The position numbers and the translations under genes are program-made. From Simkania sp. (GTDB lineage Bacteria; Chlamydiota; Chlamydiia; Chlamydiales; Simkaniaceae), in NCBI GenBank assembly GCA_027942475.1, contig JAQFVP010000012.1:1-41614 (forward strand): 41,614 bases of DNA, in the 5' to 3' direction. Position 1 is the first letter of the stretch. Each line of letters starts with the position of its first letter. This document shows positions 17,761 to 26,833 of the stretch, piece by piece. The notes beneath the pieces are model-generated. The model was not told where the DNA came from. It worked only from the letters and a program-made list of their open reading frames with translations, and ran no database searches.

Positions 17761-18558
17761 ATGCGTACACTCGTTATGAAATTTGGTGGGAAAGCCCTGG
17801 CAACCCCGCGCCGTTTTCTGGAAGTCGCGCTGTGTATTAAGCAACGGGCTGAACAGTATAAAAGACTCGTTGTTGTAGTCAGTGCGATGGGGCGCATGAC
17901 TGATGCACTTTTCGCACTCGCCAATCAGATCTCACTTTGTCCCTTAAAAAGGGAACAAGACATGCTCATTTCTGTAGGCGAGCGGATCAGTATGTCTCTT
18001 TTAGCTATGGCACTTGCCGAGCTAGAGATCGATGCGGTCAGCTTGACGGGCAGCCAAGCGGGGATTGTCACATCACACAACCACTTAAATGCCCGTATTA
18101 CCGAGATATATCCCATCCGATTGGAAAAGCACTTACAGGAGGGAAAAGTAGTCATTGTCGCCGGTTTTCAAGGGGTAAGTGATCGAAAAGAAATCACGAC
18201 GCTCGGTCGGGGCGGCTCTGATACAACGGCTGTGGCACTGGGAGTGGCTTTGGGAGCTGAGATAGTGGAGTTTTACAAAGATGTCCAAGGTGTTTATTTT
18301 GCTGACCCCAAAACGGATAAAAGGCCGGGGTTTTTTACCCATTTGTCCTTTGAAAGAGCGTTGGATTTTTTCGGCAAGCAAAATGCCCCACTTCATTGGA
18401 GAGCTATTTTACTTGCTTCAAAAAATGGGATCCCTTTACACGTATTGAGTTTTAGGGAAGAGGAAAGAAGCCTTTCTTCGGGCACGCGAATCGGAAATGA
18501 CTCTTTTGCAAAGAGGAGGAATCCAGTGTATGAAGGCATTGACCCAAAAAACAAATAA
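17761..18558 (+). CDS. lysC: aspartate kinase catalytic domain without the ACT regulatory part
   Basis: Aspartokinase phosphorylates L-aspartate, the first step towards diaminopimelate and lysine. The 265-aa product shows the amino-acid kinase fold: KFGGKAL at 7-13 (usually KFGGTS), SAMGRMTD at 41-48, ERISMSL at 74-80, GRGGSDTTA at 149-157 and DVQGVYFADPK at about 177-187. It ends right after the kinase domain (SSGTRI then NPVYEGI), where normal monofunctional enzymes continue with two ACT domains. Feedback control by lysine or threonine is therefore not expected in this chain. The next gene starts inside its 3' end (29-base overlap) and may carry an ACT-like segment. No strong ribosome binding site precedes the ATG; an in-frame ATG at 17776 is an alternative. 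Confidence 0.82.
   Translation: MRTLVMKFGGKALATPRRFLEVALCIKQRAEQYKRLVVVVSAMGRMTDALFALANQISLCPLKREQDMLISVGERISMSLLAMALAELEIDAVSLTGSQAGIVTSHNHLNARITEIYPIRLEKHLQEGKVVIVAGFQGVSDRKEITTLGRGGSDTTAVALGVALGAEIVEFYKDVQGVYFADPKTDKRPGFFTHLSFERALDFFGKQNAPLHWRAILLASKNGIPLHVLSFREEERSLSSGTRIGNDSFAKRRNPVYEGIDPKNK
18511..18520 (+). promoter_or_regulatory. strong ribosome binding site inside the lysC 3' end
   Basis: AAGAGGAGGA lies nine bases before the ATG at 18530 and selects that start over the in-frame ATG at 18497, which would place the site inside its own coding sequence. It lies within lysC, so the two genes are probably translated in series. Confidence 0.75.
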
Positions 18559-20284
18559 ACGTATTGATATTCAGCTTTTTATCGATCACATTTCGAATCA
18601 ATGTAACGCAGTGCCCACATTTCGTTTTTTAAAAAGTGCTCAGCGACCCAACGCCGTTTCTTTTTTCCTCATTAGCAAAGATCGAACCGGACTCGGTTTG
18701 TTTTTTTACGAAATGATACATCGTTCTTTTCCCGGTGAAGTATCTTTTTTCTTTCATTCTACCGGAAAAGACAATCTATTTTTTGGAGAAATAGAGATGA
18801 TTTTTGAAAGTAGCCAAGATTGGGCACTGCTTAAAAAGCGATTCCCCATTTTGCGAGATGAAATCCTTTTGGGAGCTCAATCTTCCTACCATGCAAGTCG
18901 CGTTTTGGAGTTCAAAGGAATGAGCGTGGAAAAAAAGAAAATGAGTATCCAGGCCAGAGCGTTAAAAATGATCCATCGATTCCCTAAAACGTTTGATTAC
19001 GATTTTTTTTCCTTAGTTCAGCACTATTTTTTGCGTGCTCACCAAGAGAATTTACGGTTTCACGAAGATCGCCAAATTAGTGAAAACTTGGCGATCTTGT
19101 ATCAACTAAAAAGGCAGATGATTGTAAAAATAGATGAAAGTCCAAACAAACGGCACGTATTTGTCAAAGTAAAAAAAAGACATCTCGATCTTCTTATTGG
19201 AAGCAAGCGAGTTCTCGGAGTGTGGGTGGGGCTGAATTTTTTGCGCGAGCACGAATGTTTTCACGAAAAACACCTCATGAGGGCCGTTCAGGCTGTGATT
19301 CCCCATGTTGATTGCATTGAAGAAACCGCCTATCTGTATAAAGATCTAGACTATCGCGCCGTTTTTCTCTATCTAGAAGTGGATTCAGACGAGCAAAAGT
19401 TATTGCAAAAAGAGCTCAACTTCGCTCTGCAGTGTCGGATTGAGCATTTGCAACATTCCCTTTTCATGCCTCGCAATGAAGAGGAGATCATGCGCCATCT
19501 GATCACTTTGAGCAGCCAATTGAAACTATCAAAAGACCTACCCCAAATCATCCTTTGTTTTCATAGGCAAACAGAAAAGCGGCTGTTTTTTATTGTCATT
19601 TTGGCGCGTGTATTACTTTCCGATTCCCCCTCTTGGCAACAGCTATTCAAAGAGCTTTTGCATTTAAAACCGCAGATGGAAAGAGTCAGAAAAATGGGAG
19701 AAATCCGGAAGAAATATCTCAAAGAGGGTTTGGTTTTTCAAGTAGAACTCTCCACCTCTACCTGTTTCCGGGAAGATCACTCGGTCGACCTGTACAAAGC
19801 GCGTCTGCTTATTTTGAACAGTTTGCAGGCAAGTGTGGGCAAGGTCAGAGATTATAATGGGGGAATGCTTTCCAAACAAAATGAGCTTCTTTCCTCTCTC
19901 GTCGCCCTTTTGGGAGATAGGGCTAAGAAAAACCAAACCCTCCTCGATCACTTCTTTCATTCCCTTTTTCCCGTAGAAAGGAAAGTGCTCTGCCCTCCTG
20001 CTCGGCTTAAAACTTTTTTTATGCTCCTCCTCGATCTCCTTTGCCAAAAAAAGCCATTTTTGAAGGCGGATACAGATGCATTTTACTTTGTCATGGAAAC
20101 ACAAGGTTGGGCAAAGCGGGGCCAAATAGAAGAGCTCTTTTCCCACGCTTCGTCTATTTTTTTGCGTCTGAAATATGAAGAGCGATCTTTTATCGGTGTG
20201 ATTGCGCAAGAGCTCTGTTTTGCGGAGAAAAAAAAAGTACTAGACTCATGTCTAGTTCAAGACCAAACAAAAAGTCGATTTTAA
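18530..20284 (+). CDS. unrecognised 584-aa protein with a possible N-terminal ACT-like segment
   Basis: I do not recognise this protein. It has no signal peptide or convincing membrane segment, and is rich in F, L, K and H. Residues about 41-105 could be an ACT fold: a strand ending in SKDRTGLGLFFYEM (the D-R-x-G turn then helix), two further strands (VSFFFHS, EIEMIFE) and a second helix. If so, it may supply the regulatory surface missing from the overlapping kinase, but NAD-glutamate-dehydrogenase-type or unrelated ACT contexts are also possible. The rest looks mainly helical, with the block VRDYNGGMLSKQNELLSSLV near 435-455. The start is set by AAGAGGAGGA at 18511-18520. It lies between lysC and rpe. 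Confidence 0.75.
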   Translation: MKALTQKTNKRIDIQLFIDHISNQCNAVPTFRFLKSAQRPNAVSFFLISKDRTGLGLFFYEMIHRSFPGEVSFFFHSTGKDNLFFGEIEMIFESSQDWALLKKRFPILRDEILLGAQSSYHASRVLEFKGMSVEKKKMSIQARALKMIHRFPKTFDYDFFSLVQHYFLRAHQENLRFHEDRQISENLAILYQLKRQMIVKIDESPNKRHVFVKVKKRHLDLLIGSKRVLGVWVGLNFLREHECFHEKHLMRAVQAVIPHVDCIEETAYLYKDLDYRAVFLYLEVDSDEQKLLQKELNFALQCRIEHLQHSLFMPRNEEEIMRHLITLSSQLKLSKDLPQIILCFHRQTEKRLFFIVILARVLLSDSPSWQQLFKELLHLKPQMERVRKMGEIRKKYLKEGLVFQVELSTSTCFREDHSVDLYKARLLILNSLQASVGKVRDYNGGMLSKQNELLSSLVALLGDRAKKNQTLLDHFFHSLFPVERKVLCPPARLKTFFMLLLDLLCQKKPFLKADTDAFYFVMETQGWAKRGQIEELFSHASSIFLRLKYEERSFIGVIAQELCFAEKKKVLDSCLVQDQTKSRF

Positions 20285-20311
20285 AACCTCTTTTTTTATA
20301 ATATCGAGGTT

Positions 20312-21034
20312 ATGTCTGAAAAAAAATCGATCTATATCGCACCCTCTCTTTTCGCTGCCGATTTTGGGCGGCTGGCCGAAGAATCTAAAAGGATTGAAGA
20401 TGCGGGCGCCGATGCCATTCACTTTGATATTATGGATGGTCATTTTGTTCCAAATCTCGGTTTAAGCCCAAAAGCGCTCGCGGCGATCAATAGGGCAACA
20501 GACCTCTTCCTCGATGTCCATATCATGGTCTACGAGCCGTTTGATTACATCGAAAAGTTGGTGGAAAGTGGAGCGGACTCCATTACTTTTCATTTTGAGG
20601 CGACAGAAAATGTGGAAGATACCCTCCAATATATTCGTAAATGTAGTGTGCGGGCAGGTCTTGCTTTTTGCCCTCAGACAACCGAATCAGTGATTCCCAA
20701 ATATCTCGATAAATGTGACATGATTTTGCTCATGACGGTTAATCCCGGTTTTGGGGGGCAAACTTTTCTCAAAGAGGTCCTAAGCAAAGTCAAGTTCACC
20801 CGGATGCTCTGCGATCAGCTGGGCATCAGGCAGGGTGGAGTGACTCCAAAAGATGATTTGCCCGCAAGCCAAGAGCTTTCCCCTTTTGACATTCAGGTGG
20901 ACGGGGGGATAGATCATCGCACCGCTCCTTTGTGTATCCAAGCTGGAGCCAACCATCTCGTATCTGGAACCTATCTGCTGCAGGGGGGAAATATGGCAGA
21001 AAGGATTTCCATCCTTAGGGGAGAAAGCAGATGA
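20312..21034 (+). CDS. rpe: ribulose-phosphate 3-epimerase
   Basis: Interconverts ribulose 5-phosphate and xylulose 5-phosphate in the pentose phosphate pathway. The 240-aa TIM barrel has IAPSLFAADF at 8-17, the metal/catalytic motif HFDIMDGHFVPNLGLSP at about 36-52, DVHIMV near 70, NPGFGGQTFL near 142 and VDGGI near 191. Between the last two is a slightly longer loop (GVTPKDDLPASQ) than usual. The ATG has only a weak GAGG before it. It overlaps yvcK by four bases. The position before efp and accBC matches the chlamydial CT121-CT124 order, apart from the two extra genes here. Confidence 0.95.
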   Translation: MSEKKSIYIAPSLFAADFGRLAEESKRIEDAGADAIHFDIMDGHFVPNLGLSPKALAAINRATDLFLDVHIMVYEPFDYIEKLVESGADSITFHFEATENVEDTLQYIRKCSVRAGLAFCPQTTESVIPKYLDKCDMILLMTVNPGFGGQTFLKEVLSKVKFTRMLCDQLGIRQGGVTPKDDLPASQELSPFDIQVDGGIDHRTAPLCIQAGANHLVSGTYLLQGGNMAERISILRGESR

Positions 21035-21999
21035 AGAAGGTGGTCGTGATGGGGGGTGGGACGGGAAACTTTGCTGTTTTAAGGGGACTAAAAAATCACA
21101 ATCTCGACCTTTCGGCGATTGTTTCCATGGCAGATGATGGGGGAAGTACGGGGGTTCTTCGGGATGAACTCGGCGTCTTACCTCCTGGAGATGTCCGTCA
21201 GTGCTTGGTTGCTATGTCCGATTCTTCCCGCTTGATGCGCAGTGTTATGAACTACCGTTTTGAAAATGGGGGGCTCGGGGGGCATAGCTTTGGAAATCTC
21301 CTCCTATCGGTTTTGGAGAAAGTAACGGGGAGTTTTGAAAAGGCAGTAGAGGAGGTGGGGCGCATTTTGTACATCAAGGGGAAGGTCATCCCGGTTACCA
21401 TACACGAAGTCCGTTTGAAGATGGTTTTGAAAAATCAAAAAGTGCTCGAGGGGGAAAAAGAGATTTATCTATCAGAAGAGATCGAAAAAGGGTATGAGAG
21501 CATCTTTTTGGAGCCGTTTCCACAAGCAAATCCTCGTGCACTGGACGAAATCCGCAGTGCGGATTTGATCGTGATGGGCCCCGGAGGACTTCATACCTCA
21601 ATTATCCCCAATTTACTCGTCAAAGGTCTGAGCGAAGCATTGTGCGAGACGGACGCAAAGCTTGTTTTTGTTTGCAACTTAATGAACCGCCTCGGGCAAA
21701 CCACCGGTTTTAAGGTAAGTGATTACCACAGTGAAATCGTACGTTTTATCGGAAAAGATGTGTTTGACTACATCTTGGTCAACAATCAGCAGCCCACACC
21801 AGCATTGATTGAGAGGTATGCAAGTCAAGGAGAGCTCGTCGAAAATGACATGAAAGAACCCCGCGTTATCCTAGCCCCACTTCTTGGAAAGATGGCAGAA
21901 AAAGGGGGAGCCGACCCTTTTTTAGGGACAAGAAGCTTGATTAGACACAATTCAGAGCAAGTAACACAAGAGCTTATTAAAATTGTTAATCATCTTTGA
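21031..21999 (+). CDS. yvcK: YvcK/CofD-family UDP-sugar-binding protein (gluconeogenesis factor)
   Basis: YvcK proteins bind UDP-GlcNAc and, in Bacillus and mycobacteria, are needed for growth on gluconeogenic carbon and for cell-wall homeostasis. The 322-aa product has full length and the family blocks MGGGTGNFAVLRGL at 7-20, SMADDGGSTGVLR at 32-44, LPPGDVRQCLVAMSD at 50-64 and MGPGGLHTSIIPNLL near 187-201. The ATGA overlap with rpe and the 17-base overlap with the next gene point to one operon. I do not recall a yvcK in C. trachomatis at this place, so it is either retained only in this lineage or acquired. Confidence 0.9.
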   Translation: MKKVVVMGGGTGNFAVLRGLKNHNLDLSAIVSMADDGGSTGVLRDELGVLPPGDVRQCLVAMSDSSRLMRSVMNYRFENGGLGGHSFGNLLLSVLEKVTGSFEKAVEEVGRILYIKGKVIPVTIHEVRLKMVLKNQKVLEGEKEIYLSEEIEKGYESIFLEPFPQANPRALDEIRSADLIVMGPGGLHTSIIPNLLVKGLSEALCETDAKLVFVCNLMNRLGQTTGFKVSDYHSEIVRFIGKDVFDYILVNNQQPTPALIERYASQGELVENDMKEPRVILAPLLGKMAEKGGADPFLGTRSLIRHNSEQVTQELIKIVNHL

Positions 22000-22675
22000 T
22001 CTTGACGATACGTTGATTGACACTTCGGGTACAATCGTCCCCGCTCTGCTAAAAAACGCTTTGCAGGCCATGCGAAAAAAAGGGCTTGTGTATTTTGATT
22101 TTGATCAGATGTATCAAGAACTTCTCAAATTAGATCGCGCCTCTTTTAGTTCAAAACAGGCGCTACGCTCTTTTCTCAATAAAAAAGACTTCCCGAAAGG
22201 ATGTTATGAGGTGGGAATCAAAGAGATCTACGAAAAGCCGATATATCCTCGATCTATTCGACCTCACCCGCATGCAATTGAAGTTTTGCATGAGCTTGCG
22301 CTATCTCATCAGCTTATCCTCGTTACAAAAGGTAAAAAACAATTGCAAGAGGAAAAAATGCGCCTCGCTTGCATACCCAAGCATCTTTTTAGTGATATAT
22401 ATTTTTGTGGGTGCGATTTGCCTGTGAGGTGGGGCAAAAAAAAAATTTATGTATCAATTGGGAAAAAATTTGATGTTCCCCCCCATTCCATTTTAGTGTG
22501 CGGAGACCGCATTTCATCCGATCTTTCTCCTGCTAAAAAACTTGGATATACTACGCTCCATATGAAATGGGGAAGGGGGTTAGGTAATACTGGATTAAAA
22601 AAGGATGCGGATTATACCATTGAGTGCTTAAGGGAGGTTGCACTTATTGCACGAGATATTGAAATAAAGAGTTAA
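21983..22675 (+). CDS. HAD-superfamily hydrolase
   Basis: Probable small-molecule phosphatase. The 230-aa product has HAD motif I FDLDDTLIDTSG at 5-16, motif II within LILVTKGKKQL near 113-123, and motif III/IV VCGDRISSDLSPAKKLGYTT near 172-191, with a helical cap between I and II. The nucleophile and the general acid are the two aspartates of DLDDT. The frame begins at a TTG (21983) that overlaps the yvcK end by 17 bases; no ATG lies before motif I, so a non-ATG start is required. The substrate cannot be told. Confidence 0.82.
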   Translation: MLIIFDLDDTLIDTSGTIVPALLKNALQAMRKKGLVYFDFDQMYQELLKLDRASFSSKQALRSFLNKKDFPKGCYEVGIKEIYEKPIYPRSIRPHPHAIEVLHELALSHQLILVTKGKKQLQEEKMRLACIPKHLFSDIYFCGCDLPVRWGKKKIYVSIGKKFDVPPHSILVCGDRISSDLSPAKKLGYTTLHMKWGRGLGNTGLKKDADYTIECLREVALIARDIEIKS

Positions 22676-22676
22676 T

Positions 22677-23234
22677 ATGCCGACAAACAGTCAAATTTCT
22701 CCTGGTATGACCCTTTCAATAGATGGAAAAATCTATAGGGTTGAGTCTAGTATCCGTGTGACGGTCACAAAAGGGGTTCCCTTCATCAAAACAAAGCTAA
22801 AAGAGCTTATGTCGGGTGAAGTGGTTGAAAAAAACTTTAAGGTGGATCAGCCGGTAAAAGAGGTCATTTTGAGTGAACGTCGCCTGGAATATCTGTATTT
22901 AGAGGGAAAAAACCACTTATTTCTAGATGTAGATCGGTTAGAGGAAGCTCTAGTCCCAGGTCCAATTGTGGGAGATAAAGTAAAATATTTAAAAGAAAAT
23001 ATCCGCCTCAAAGCTGTGTTTTACGGGGAGACGGTTTTTTCTGTCGAATTGCCACAGTTTCTCGAATTAATGGTGGTCAAGTTAGAAGAACCCAAGTCCA
23101 ACATCTCAATTGCTAATGCGAGCAAAATCGCCGTTTTAGAAACAGGAGCTAGAGTAGAAGTTCCCCTGTTTATAGAGGTGGGGGACCTCATTAAGGTAGA
23201 TACGCACATTGGGGAGTATGTGCAGCGCATTTAA
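22677..23234 (+). CDS. efp: elongation factor P
   Basis: EF-P relieves ribosome stalling at polyproline stretches. The 185-aa product has the three-barrel layout: a KOW-like domain (1-65) whose loop TVTKGVPF carries K32 at the place of the lysine modified in E. coli; an OB domain (66-128); and a C-terminal OB domain with the signature-like block VLETGARVEVPLFIEVGDLI near 152-171. It starts one base after the HAD stop. Chlamydia carries two EF-P genes, and the one next to accB is the match by position. Confidence 0.94.
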   Translation: MPTNSQISPGMTLSIDGKIYRVESSIRVTVTKGVPFIKTKLKELMSGEVVEKNFKVDQPVKEVILSERRLEYLYLEGKNHLFLDVDRLEEALVPGPIVGDKVKYLKENIRLKAVFYGETVFSVELPQFLELMVVKLEEPKSNISIANASKIAVLETGARVEVPLFIEVGDLIKVDTHIGEYVQRI

Positions 23235-23252
23235 AGATGGAGCGTAGGTAAA

Positions 23253-23732
23253 TTGGACTTAGAAATGATTAAAAAACTCATTCAAGAGATGCAAGATAAC
23301 GGGATCACCCGGATTTCGCTCAAAGAAGCGGATGGATTTGCCCTTGAAATAGAAAAAAAAATTGAAATCGACGATCGAGCTGCCACTTACTCTTACTTAG
23401 ATTCTACTTGTAAAAAGGCTCCGATCTCTAATGAGAAAGAAAGAAAAAAGAGCCTTGAGACCGACTCTCACCTTGATGCGATGCATTCAGATGCTACTCA
23501 CACCATCGAATCTCCGATGGTGGGCACTTTTTACTCCGCTGCAGCCCCCGGCGACCCCCCTTTTGTTCAGGTTGGCACTGTTGTAAATGAGGAAACTGTT
23601 GTGTGCATTGTAGAAGCGATGAAGGTAATGAATGAGGTGAAGGCGGGAAAATGTGGTGAAATCGCGGAAGTTTGCGTTGAGGGTGGACAACCGGTTGAAT
23701 TTGGAACCCCGCTTTTTAAGATAAAAAAATGA
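23253..23732 (+). CDS. accB: biotin carboxyl carrier protein of acetyl-CoA carboxylase
   Basis: Carries biotin between the carboxylase and carboxyltransferase of acetyl-CoA carboxylase, the first step of fatty-acid synthesis. The 159-aa product has an N-terminal helix region, a charged linker (about 50-82) and the biotinyl domain with EAMKVMNEV at 121-129, the biotinylated lysine being K124. The start is taken as TTG at 23253 (M-D-L-E-M-I), which restores the usual N terminus and has GGAG ten bases upstream; an in-frame ATG at 23265 is an alternative. The stop overlaps accC (ATGA). Confidence 0.94.
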   Translation: MDLEMIKKLIQEMQDNGITRISLKEADGFALEIEKKIEIDDRAATYSYLDSTCKKAPISNEKERKKSLETDSHLDAMHSDATHTIESPMVGTFYSAAAPGDPPFVQVGTVVNEETVVCIVEAMKVMNEVKAGKCGEIAEVCVEGGQPVEFGTPLFKIKK

Positions 23733-25141
23733 AAAAAGTACTTGTAGCCAATCGGGGCGAAATCGCCGTACGCATCATCCGTGCTTGCCATGATCTTGGA
23801 TTGCAAACTGTGGCGGTCTATTCAAAAGCGGATGCTGAAGCCCTCCATGTTTTGCACGCGGATGAAGCCATTTGCATTGGAGAACCTCCGGTGCTGCAGT
23901 CCTATTTAAAAATATCGAATATCGTCTCAGCCTGTGAGATTACCGGAGCAGATGCCGTCCATCCAGGATATGGCTTTTTGAGTGAAAACGCCAAGTTTGC
24001 GTCCCTTTGTGAGCTCTGTGGTATGACCTTTATTGGTCCCTCCCCTAATACGATCGGCCTTCTCGGAGATAAAGCCCAGGCCAAGTTGATTGCCCAGCAA
24101 GTGCGCTGCCCGGTGATACCCGGTTCGGATGGGATTGTAAAAAGCACGTCCGATGCATTAAAAGAGGCTAAAAAAATTGGCTTTCCCCTCTTCATCAAGG
24201 CTTGTTCCGGCGGCGGTGGTAAGGGAATCCGGATTGTCCACCACCTCGATGAGTTTACCAGGCAATTAACAGCTGCTCGCGCTGAAGCGAAAGCGAGTTT
24301 TGGTAATTCTGATGTTTATTTAGAAAAAATGGTTATGAATCCGCGTCATGTCGAAATTCAAGTTGTAGGGGATAAACAGGGCAACTATATCTATCTTGGA
24401 GAAAGGGACTGCACCATCCAGCGTCGAAGGCAAAAGCTGATTGAAGAAACCCCCAGTCCCGTTTTGACCCCTCATATGAGAAAAAAAATGGGGGAAGCAG
24501 CCGTCAACATTGTAAAAGCGGCAAAATACCACACTGTAGGCACAGTAGAATTCTTGCTCGACGAGCAGAAAAATTTTTATTTTATGGAAGTCAATACTCG
24601 CATCCAGGTGGAACATACCATTACAGAAGGTCTGACAGGGGTCGACCTCCTCAAAGAGCAAATTCGCACGGCTATGGGCGAAAAGCTGTCTCATAAACAA
24701 AAAAATATTTGTTTTGACGGACATCTTTTTCAGTTTCGGATCAATGCGGAAAACCCCTCTGTCCAATTCCTCCCCTCTCCGGGGCTTTTAGAGTATTATA
24801 TTCCCCCTGGAGGCCCTAACATCCGTGTGGATAGCGCATGCTATTCGGGGTACAAAATCCCCCCTTATTACGACTCGCTTATTGCCAAGCTCATTGTCAA
24901 AGGAAGCAGTCGAGAAGATGCCATTCAAGTTGCTAAAAGGGCCCTTAAAGAGTTTCATATCGGAGGGGTTGACTCTACTATTCCGTTTCATCAATACATG
25001 CTTGAAAACCCCAAATTCTTGTCGGGCGATTATAATTTGCACTTTGTTGATCATTTGATCGAAGAGGGGTGCACTTTTGTCAGTAATACCACCGCTTCCA
25101 GCTTTTCAGAAGAAAATGCAGTCTCCGGTGCTATTTTGTAA
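23729..25141 (+). CDS. accC: biotin carboxylase subunit of acetyl-CoA carboxylase
   Basis: ATP-dependent carboxylation of biotin on AccB. The 470-aa product has the biotin-carboxylase N domain ([20 protein letters not shown]), the ATP-grasp domain with the glycine-rich loop [14 protein letters not shown] near 160-173, [16 protein letters not shown] near 226-241, [15 protein letters not shown] near 288-302, and the C-terminal domain. The tail after about residue 445 ([11 protein letters not shown]) is slightly longer than E. coli AccC. It overlaps accB by four bases. The following gene differs from Chlamydia (rplM there), marking a rearrangement point. Confidence 0.96.
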   Translation: MKKVLVANRGEIAVRIIRACHDLGLQTVAVYSKADAEALHVLHADEAICIGEPPVLQSYLKISNIVSACEITGADAVHPGYGFLSENAKFASLCELCGMTFIGPSPNTIGLLGDKAQAKLIAQQVRCPVIPGSDGIVKSTSDALKEAKKIGFPLFIKACSGGGGKGIRIVHHLDEFTRQLTAARAEAKASFGNSDVYLEKMVMNPRHVEIQVVGDKQGNYIYLGERDCTIQRRRQKLIEETPSPVLTPHMRKKMGEAAVNIVKAAKYHTVGTVEFLLDEQKNFYFMEVNTRIQVEHTITEGLTGVDLLKEQIRTAMGEKLSHKQKNICFDGHLFQFRINAENPSVQFLPSPGLLEYYIPPGGPNIRVDSACYSGYKIPPYYDSLIAKLIVKGSSREDAIQVAKRALKEFHIGGVDSTIPFHQYMLENPKFLSGDYNLHFVDHLIEEGCTFVSNTTASSFSEENAVSGAIL

Positions 25142-25208
25142 GTAGCTGAAAAAAAATTGCTTGTAAGAGAAAAGCGGATGTCGATCACGAGCAATAGATC
25201 GGCAAATA

Positions 25209-25279
25209 AGGTGGCACCCAGATTCGAACTGGGGATCGGAGCTTTGCAGGCTCCTGCCTTACCACTTGGCCATGCCACC
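25209..25279 (-). tRNA. tRNA-Cys, anticodon GCA
   Basis: On the minus strand the 71-base gene folds with acceptor GGTGGCA/TGCCACC and discriminator T (U73, the cysteine identity base), a D-arm GCCAAGTGGTAAGGC, an anticodon stem GGAGC/GCTCC around loop CTGCAAA (anticodon GCA), and a T-arm CCCAG TTCGAAT CTGGG. It stands alone, antisense to the gap between accC and murF, where gene order departs from Chlamydia. The rest of that 330-base gap shows nothing recognisable. Confidence 0.95.
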
Positions 25280-25492
25280 CGATCAAACACAAGGAAAACA
25301 TTATCAAAGATAAGAAGGTATTGGGTCAAGGATCGATTTGTCTCTTTGCAAATTACTTTGTGCATTTATCCTCTCTTTCATCGCATATGCGAAAGATCGA
25401 AACACTTGCTTGAAACGGCTCAATAAAATAGAATCTTACAGGGAAAAGGCCCAATCGCCGATCTTTCCCCCTTGTTGCGTATCTCGCCCGAT

Positions 25493-26803
25493 ATGATAAA
25501 AAAAACATTTTTTGAAATTGCCGCTTTTCTCGATGCTTTAGCCAGATCTCATGTGCATCCCACCATGGCGACTTTTGACAGTCGCCAAGTTGAGAAAGGG
25601 GCCCTTTTTTTTGCCATCAAAGGGAAGCAGTATGATGGACACACCTTTTTAAAAGAGGTGGCATCGAGGGGCGGTGTAGGCGCAGTTGTATCGAAACACT
25701 ACCAAGGTCCCGACCATGGCCTACTCTTGATCCATGTGGAAGACGTAAGAAAGAGCCTGCTCGCCCTCGGCAAATGGATGCATGAAGCAGATCCCCCTTA
25801 TGTGATCGCTGTGACAGGCTCTGTGGCAAAAACCACGACCAAAGAGTTTATCTGCGATTTGTTAGAGCAAAGAGGGCGGATTGCCAAGTCTTTAGATAGT
25901 CAAAATTCTCAGGTAAGCTTGCCCCTTTTGCTTTTACAAAAACAAGATCCCATTGATTGGCTCGTGTTGGAAATGGGTATGAGCTTACCCGGAGAGATTG
26001 CCAAACTCGTGGACATGGCGTCTCCTGATTTTGGGGTGCTTACAAAAGTGGGTTTGGTACACAGCGCACACTTTAGGGATATTAATGAGATTGCGCAGGA
26101 AAAAATGGAGCTGTTTAAAAGTGCGAGCAAAGGGTTGTTTAATCTCGAGACAATGGATTTTCCCTCCGTTCGAAAAAGCTGCGTGCATAAGACATCCTAC
26201 AGCATCAAAAATCCACGCGCCGATTACTTTCTCAAAAAGGAGAATGAACACGTATTTATCTTTGAAAGAGGTATACCGAGCCCACCCCTTTTTGTGCCCC
26301 TAAAAGCGTCCCACCTCCTAGAGAATTTCCTCTGCGCAGCTGCACTCGCCCGTATGCATGGACTGGCTTGGGATGAAATTCAAAAAGGAGCAAAGAATAT
26401 GCAAACCCATTCTCACCGGTTTCATGTGTTTGAAAGAGAGGGAATTTGCTACGTCGATGATGCCTACAATGCAAGCCCACTTTCATTCAAGGCAGCTCTT
26501 GATAACTTGCCCAAAGGGAAAAGAGTGGTGGCGCTGATGGGTGATATGCGGGAACTCGGCGCATTTTCGGTGGAGTGCCATGAGCAATTAGCGAAACATG
26601 CGTTGCAAATTGTTGATCATTTGCTTTGCATGGGCAATGAAATGGATCCGGTAATTGATGTGTTTAAAAAAGGGGGAAAACCGGTGGAAGAGGTGCGCTC
26701 TATCCAAGAGGCAAAAAAGCGCCTTGCAAAGATTCAGAAGGTGGGCGATGTCGTCTTAATCAAAGGATCGAATGCCTTGCAACTTTGGAACGTGCTAGAC
26801 TAA
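25493..26803 (+). CDS. murF: UDP-MurNAc-tripeptide--D-Ala-D-Ala ligase MurF
   Basis: Adds D-Ala-D-Ala to the UDP-MurNAc-tripeptide. About 436 aa from the ATG at 25493; a TTG seven codons upstream (25472) is possible. Mur-ligase domains are visible: N-terminal domain with TFDSRQVEKGALFFAIKG, central ATPase domain, and C-terminal domain beginning at HSHRFHVFER with DDAYNASPLS near 325. The Walker A reads TGSVAKTTTKEF: the glycine before the lysine is alanine (codon GCA, 25826-25828), where MurF normally has GKT. It is first in the cell-wall cluster. Confidence 0.92.
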   Translation: MIKKTFFEIAAFLDALARSHVHPTMATFDSRQVEKGALFFAIKGKQYDGHTFLKEVASRGGVGAVVSKHYQGPDHGLLLIHVEDVRKSLLALGKWMHEADPPYVIAVTGSVAKTTTKEFICDLLEQRGRIAKSLDSQNSQVSLPLLLLQKQDPIDWLVLEMGMSLPGEIAKLVDMASPDFGVLTKVGLVHSAHFRDINEIAQEKMELFKSASKGLFNLETMDFPSVRKSCVHKTSYSIKNPRADYFLKKENEHVFIFERGIPSPPLFVPLKASHLLENFLCAAALARMHGLAWDEIQKGAKNMQTHSHRFHVFEREGICYVDDAYNASPLSFKAALDNLPKGKRVVALMGDMRELGAFSVECHEQLAKHALQIVDHLLCMGNEMDPVIDVFKKGGKPVEEVRSIQEAKKRLAKIQKVGDVVLIKGSNALQLWNVLD

Positions 26804-26833
26804 TGCCCATTGAATTGGTATTATAGAAAAGAT

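Noticed and set aside
18546-18552. Slippery heptamer A-AAA-AAC in the lysC frame just before its stop, suggesting programmed -1 frameshifting into the next gene
   Set aside because: The downstream gene is in the +1 frame relative to lysC, not -1; the -1 frame runs into a stop soon after. The next gene also has its own strong ribosome binding site and ATG.
19664-20209. A 181-codon minus-strand frame inside the 584-aa protein gene
   Set aside because: Antisense to a gene with a strong start signal; composition looks like a shadow, with no motif.
20239-20256. Perfect inverted repeat ACTAGAC-TCAT-GTCTAGT near the end of the 584-aa protein gene, as a terminator
   Set aside because: It lies within the coding sequence, no T run follows, and rpe is transcribed in the same direction just downstream.
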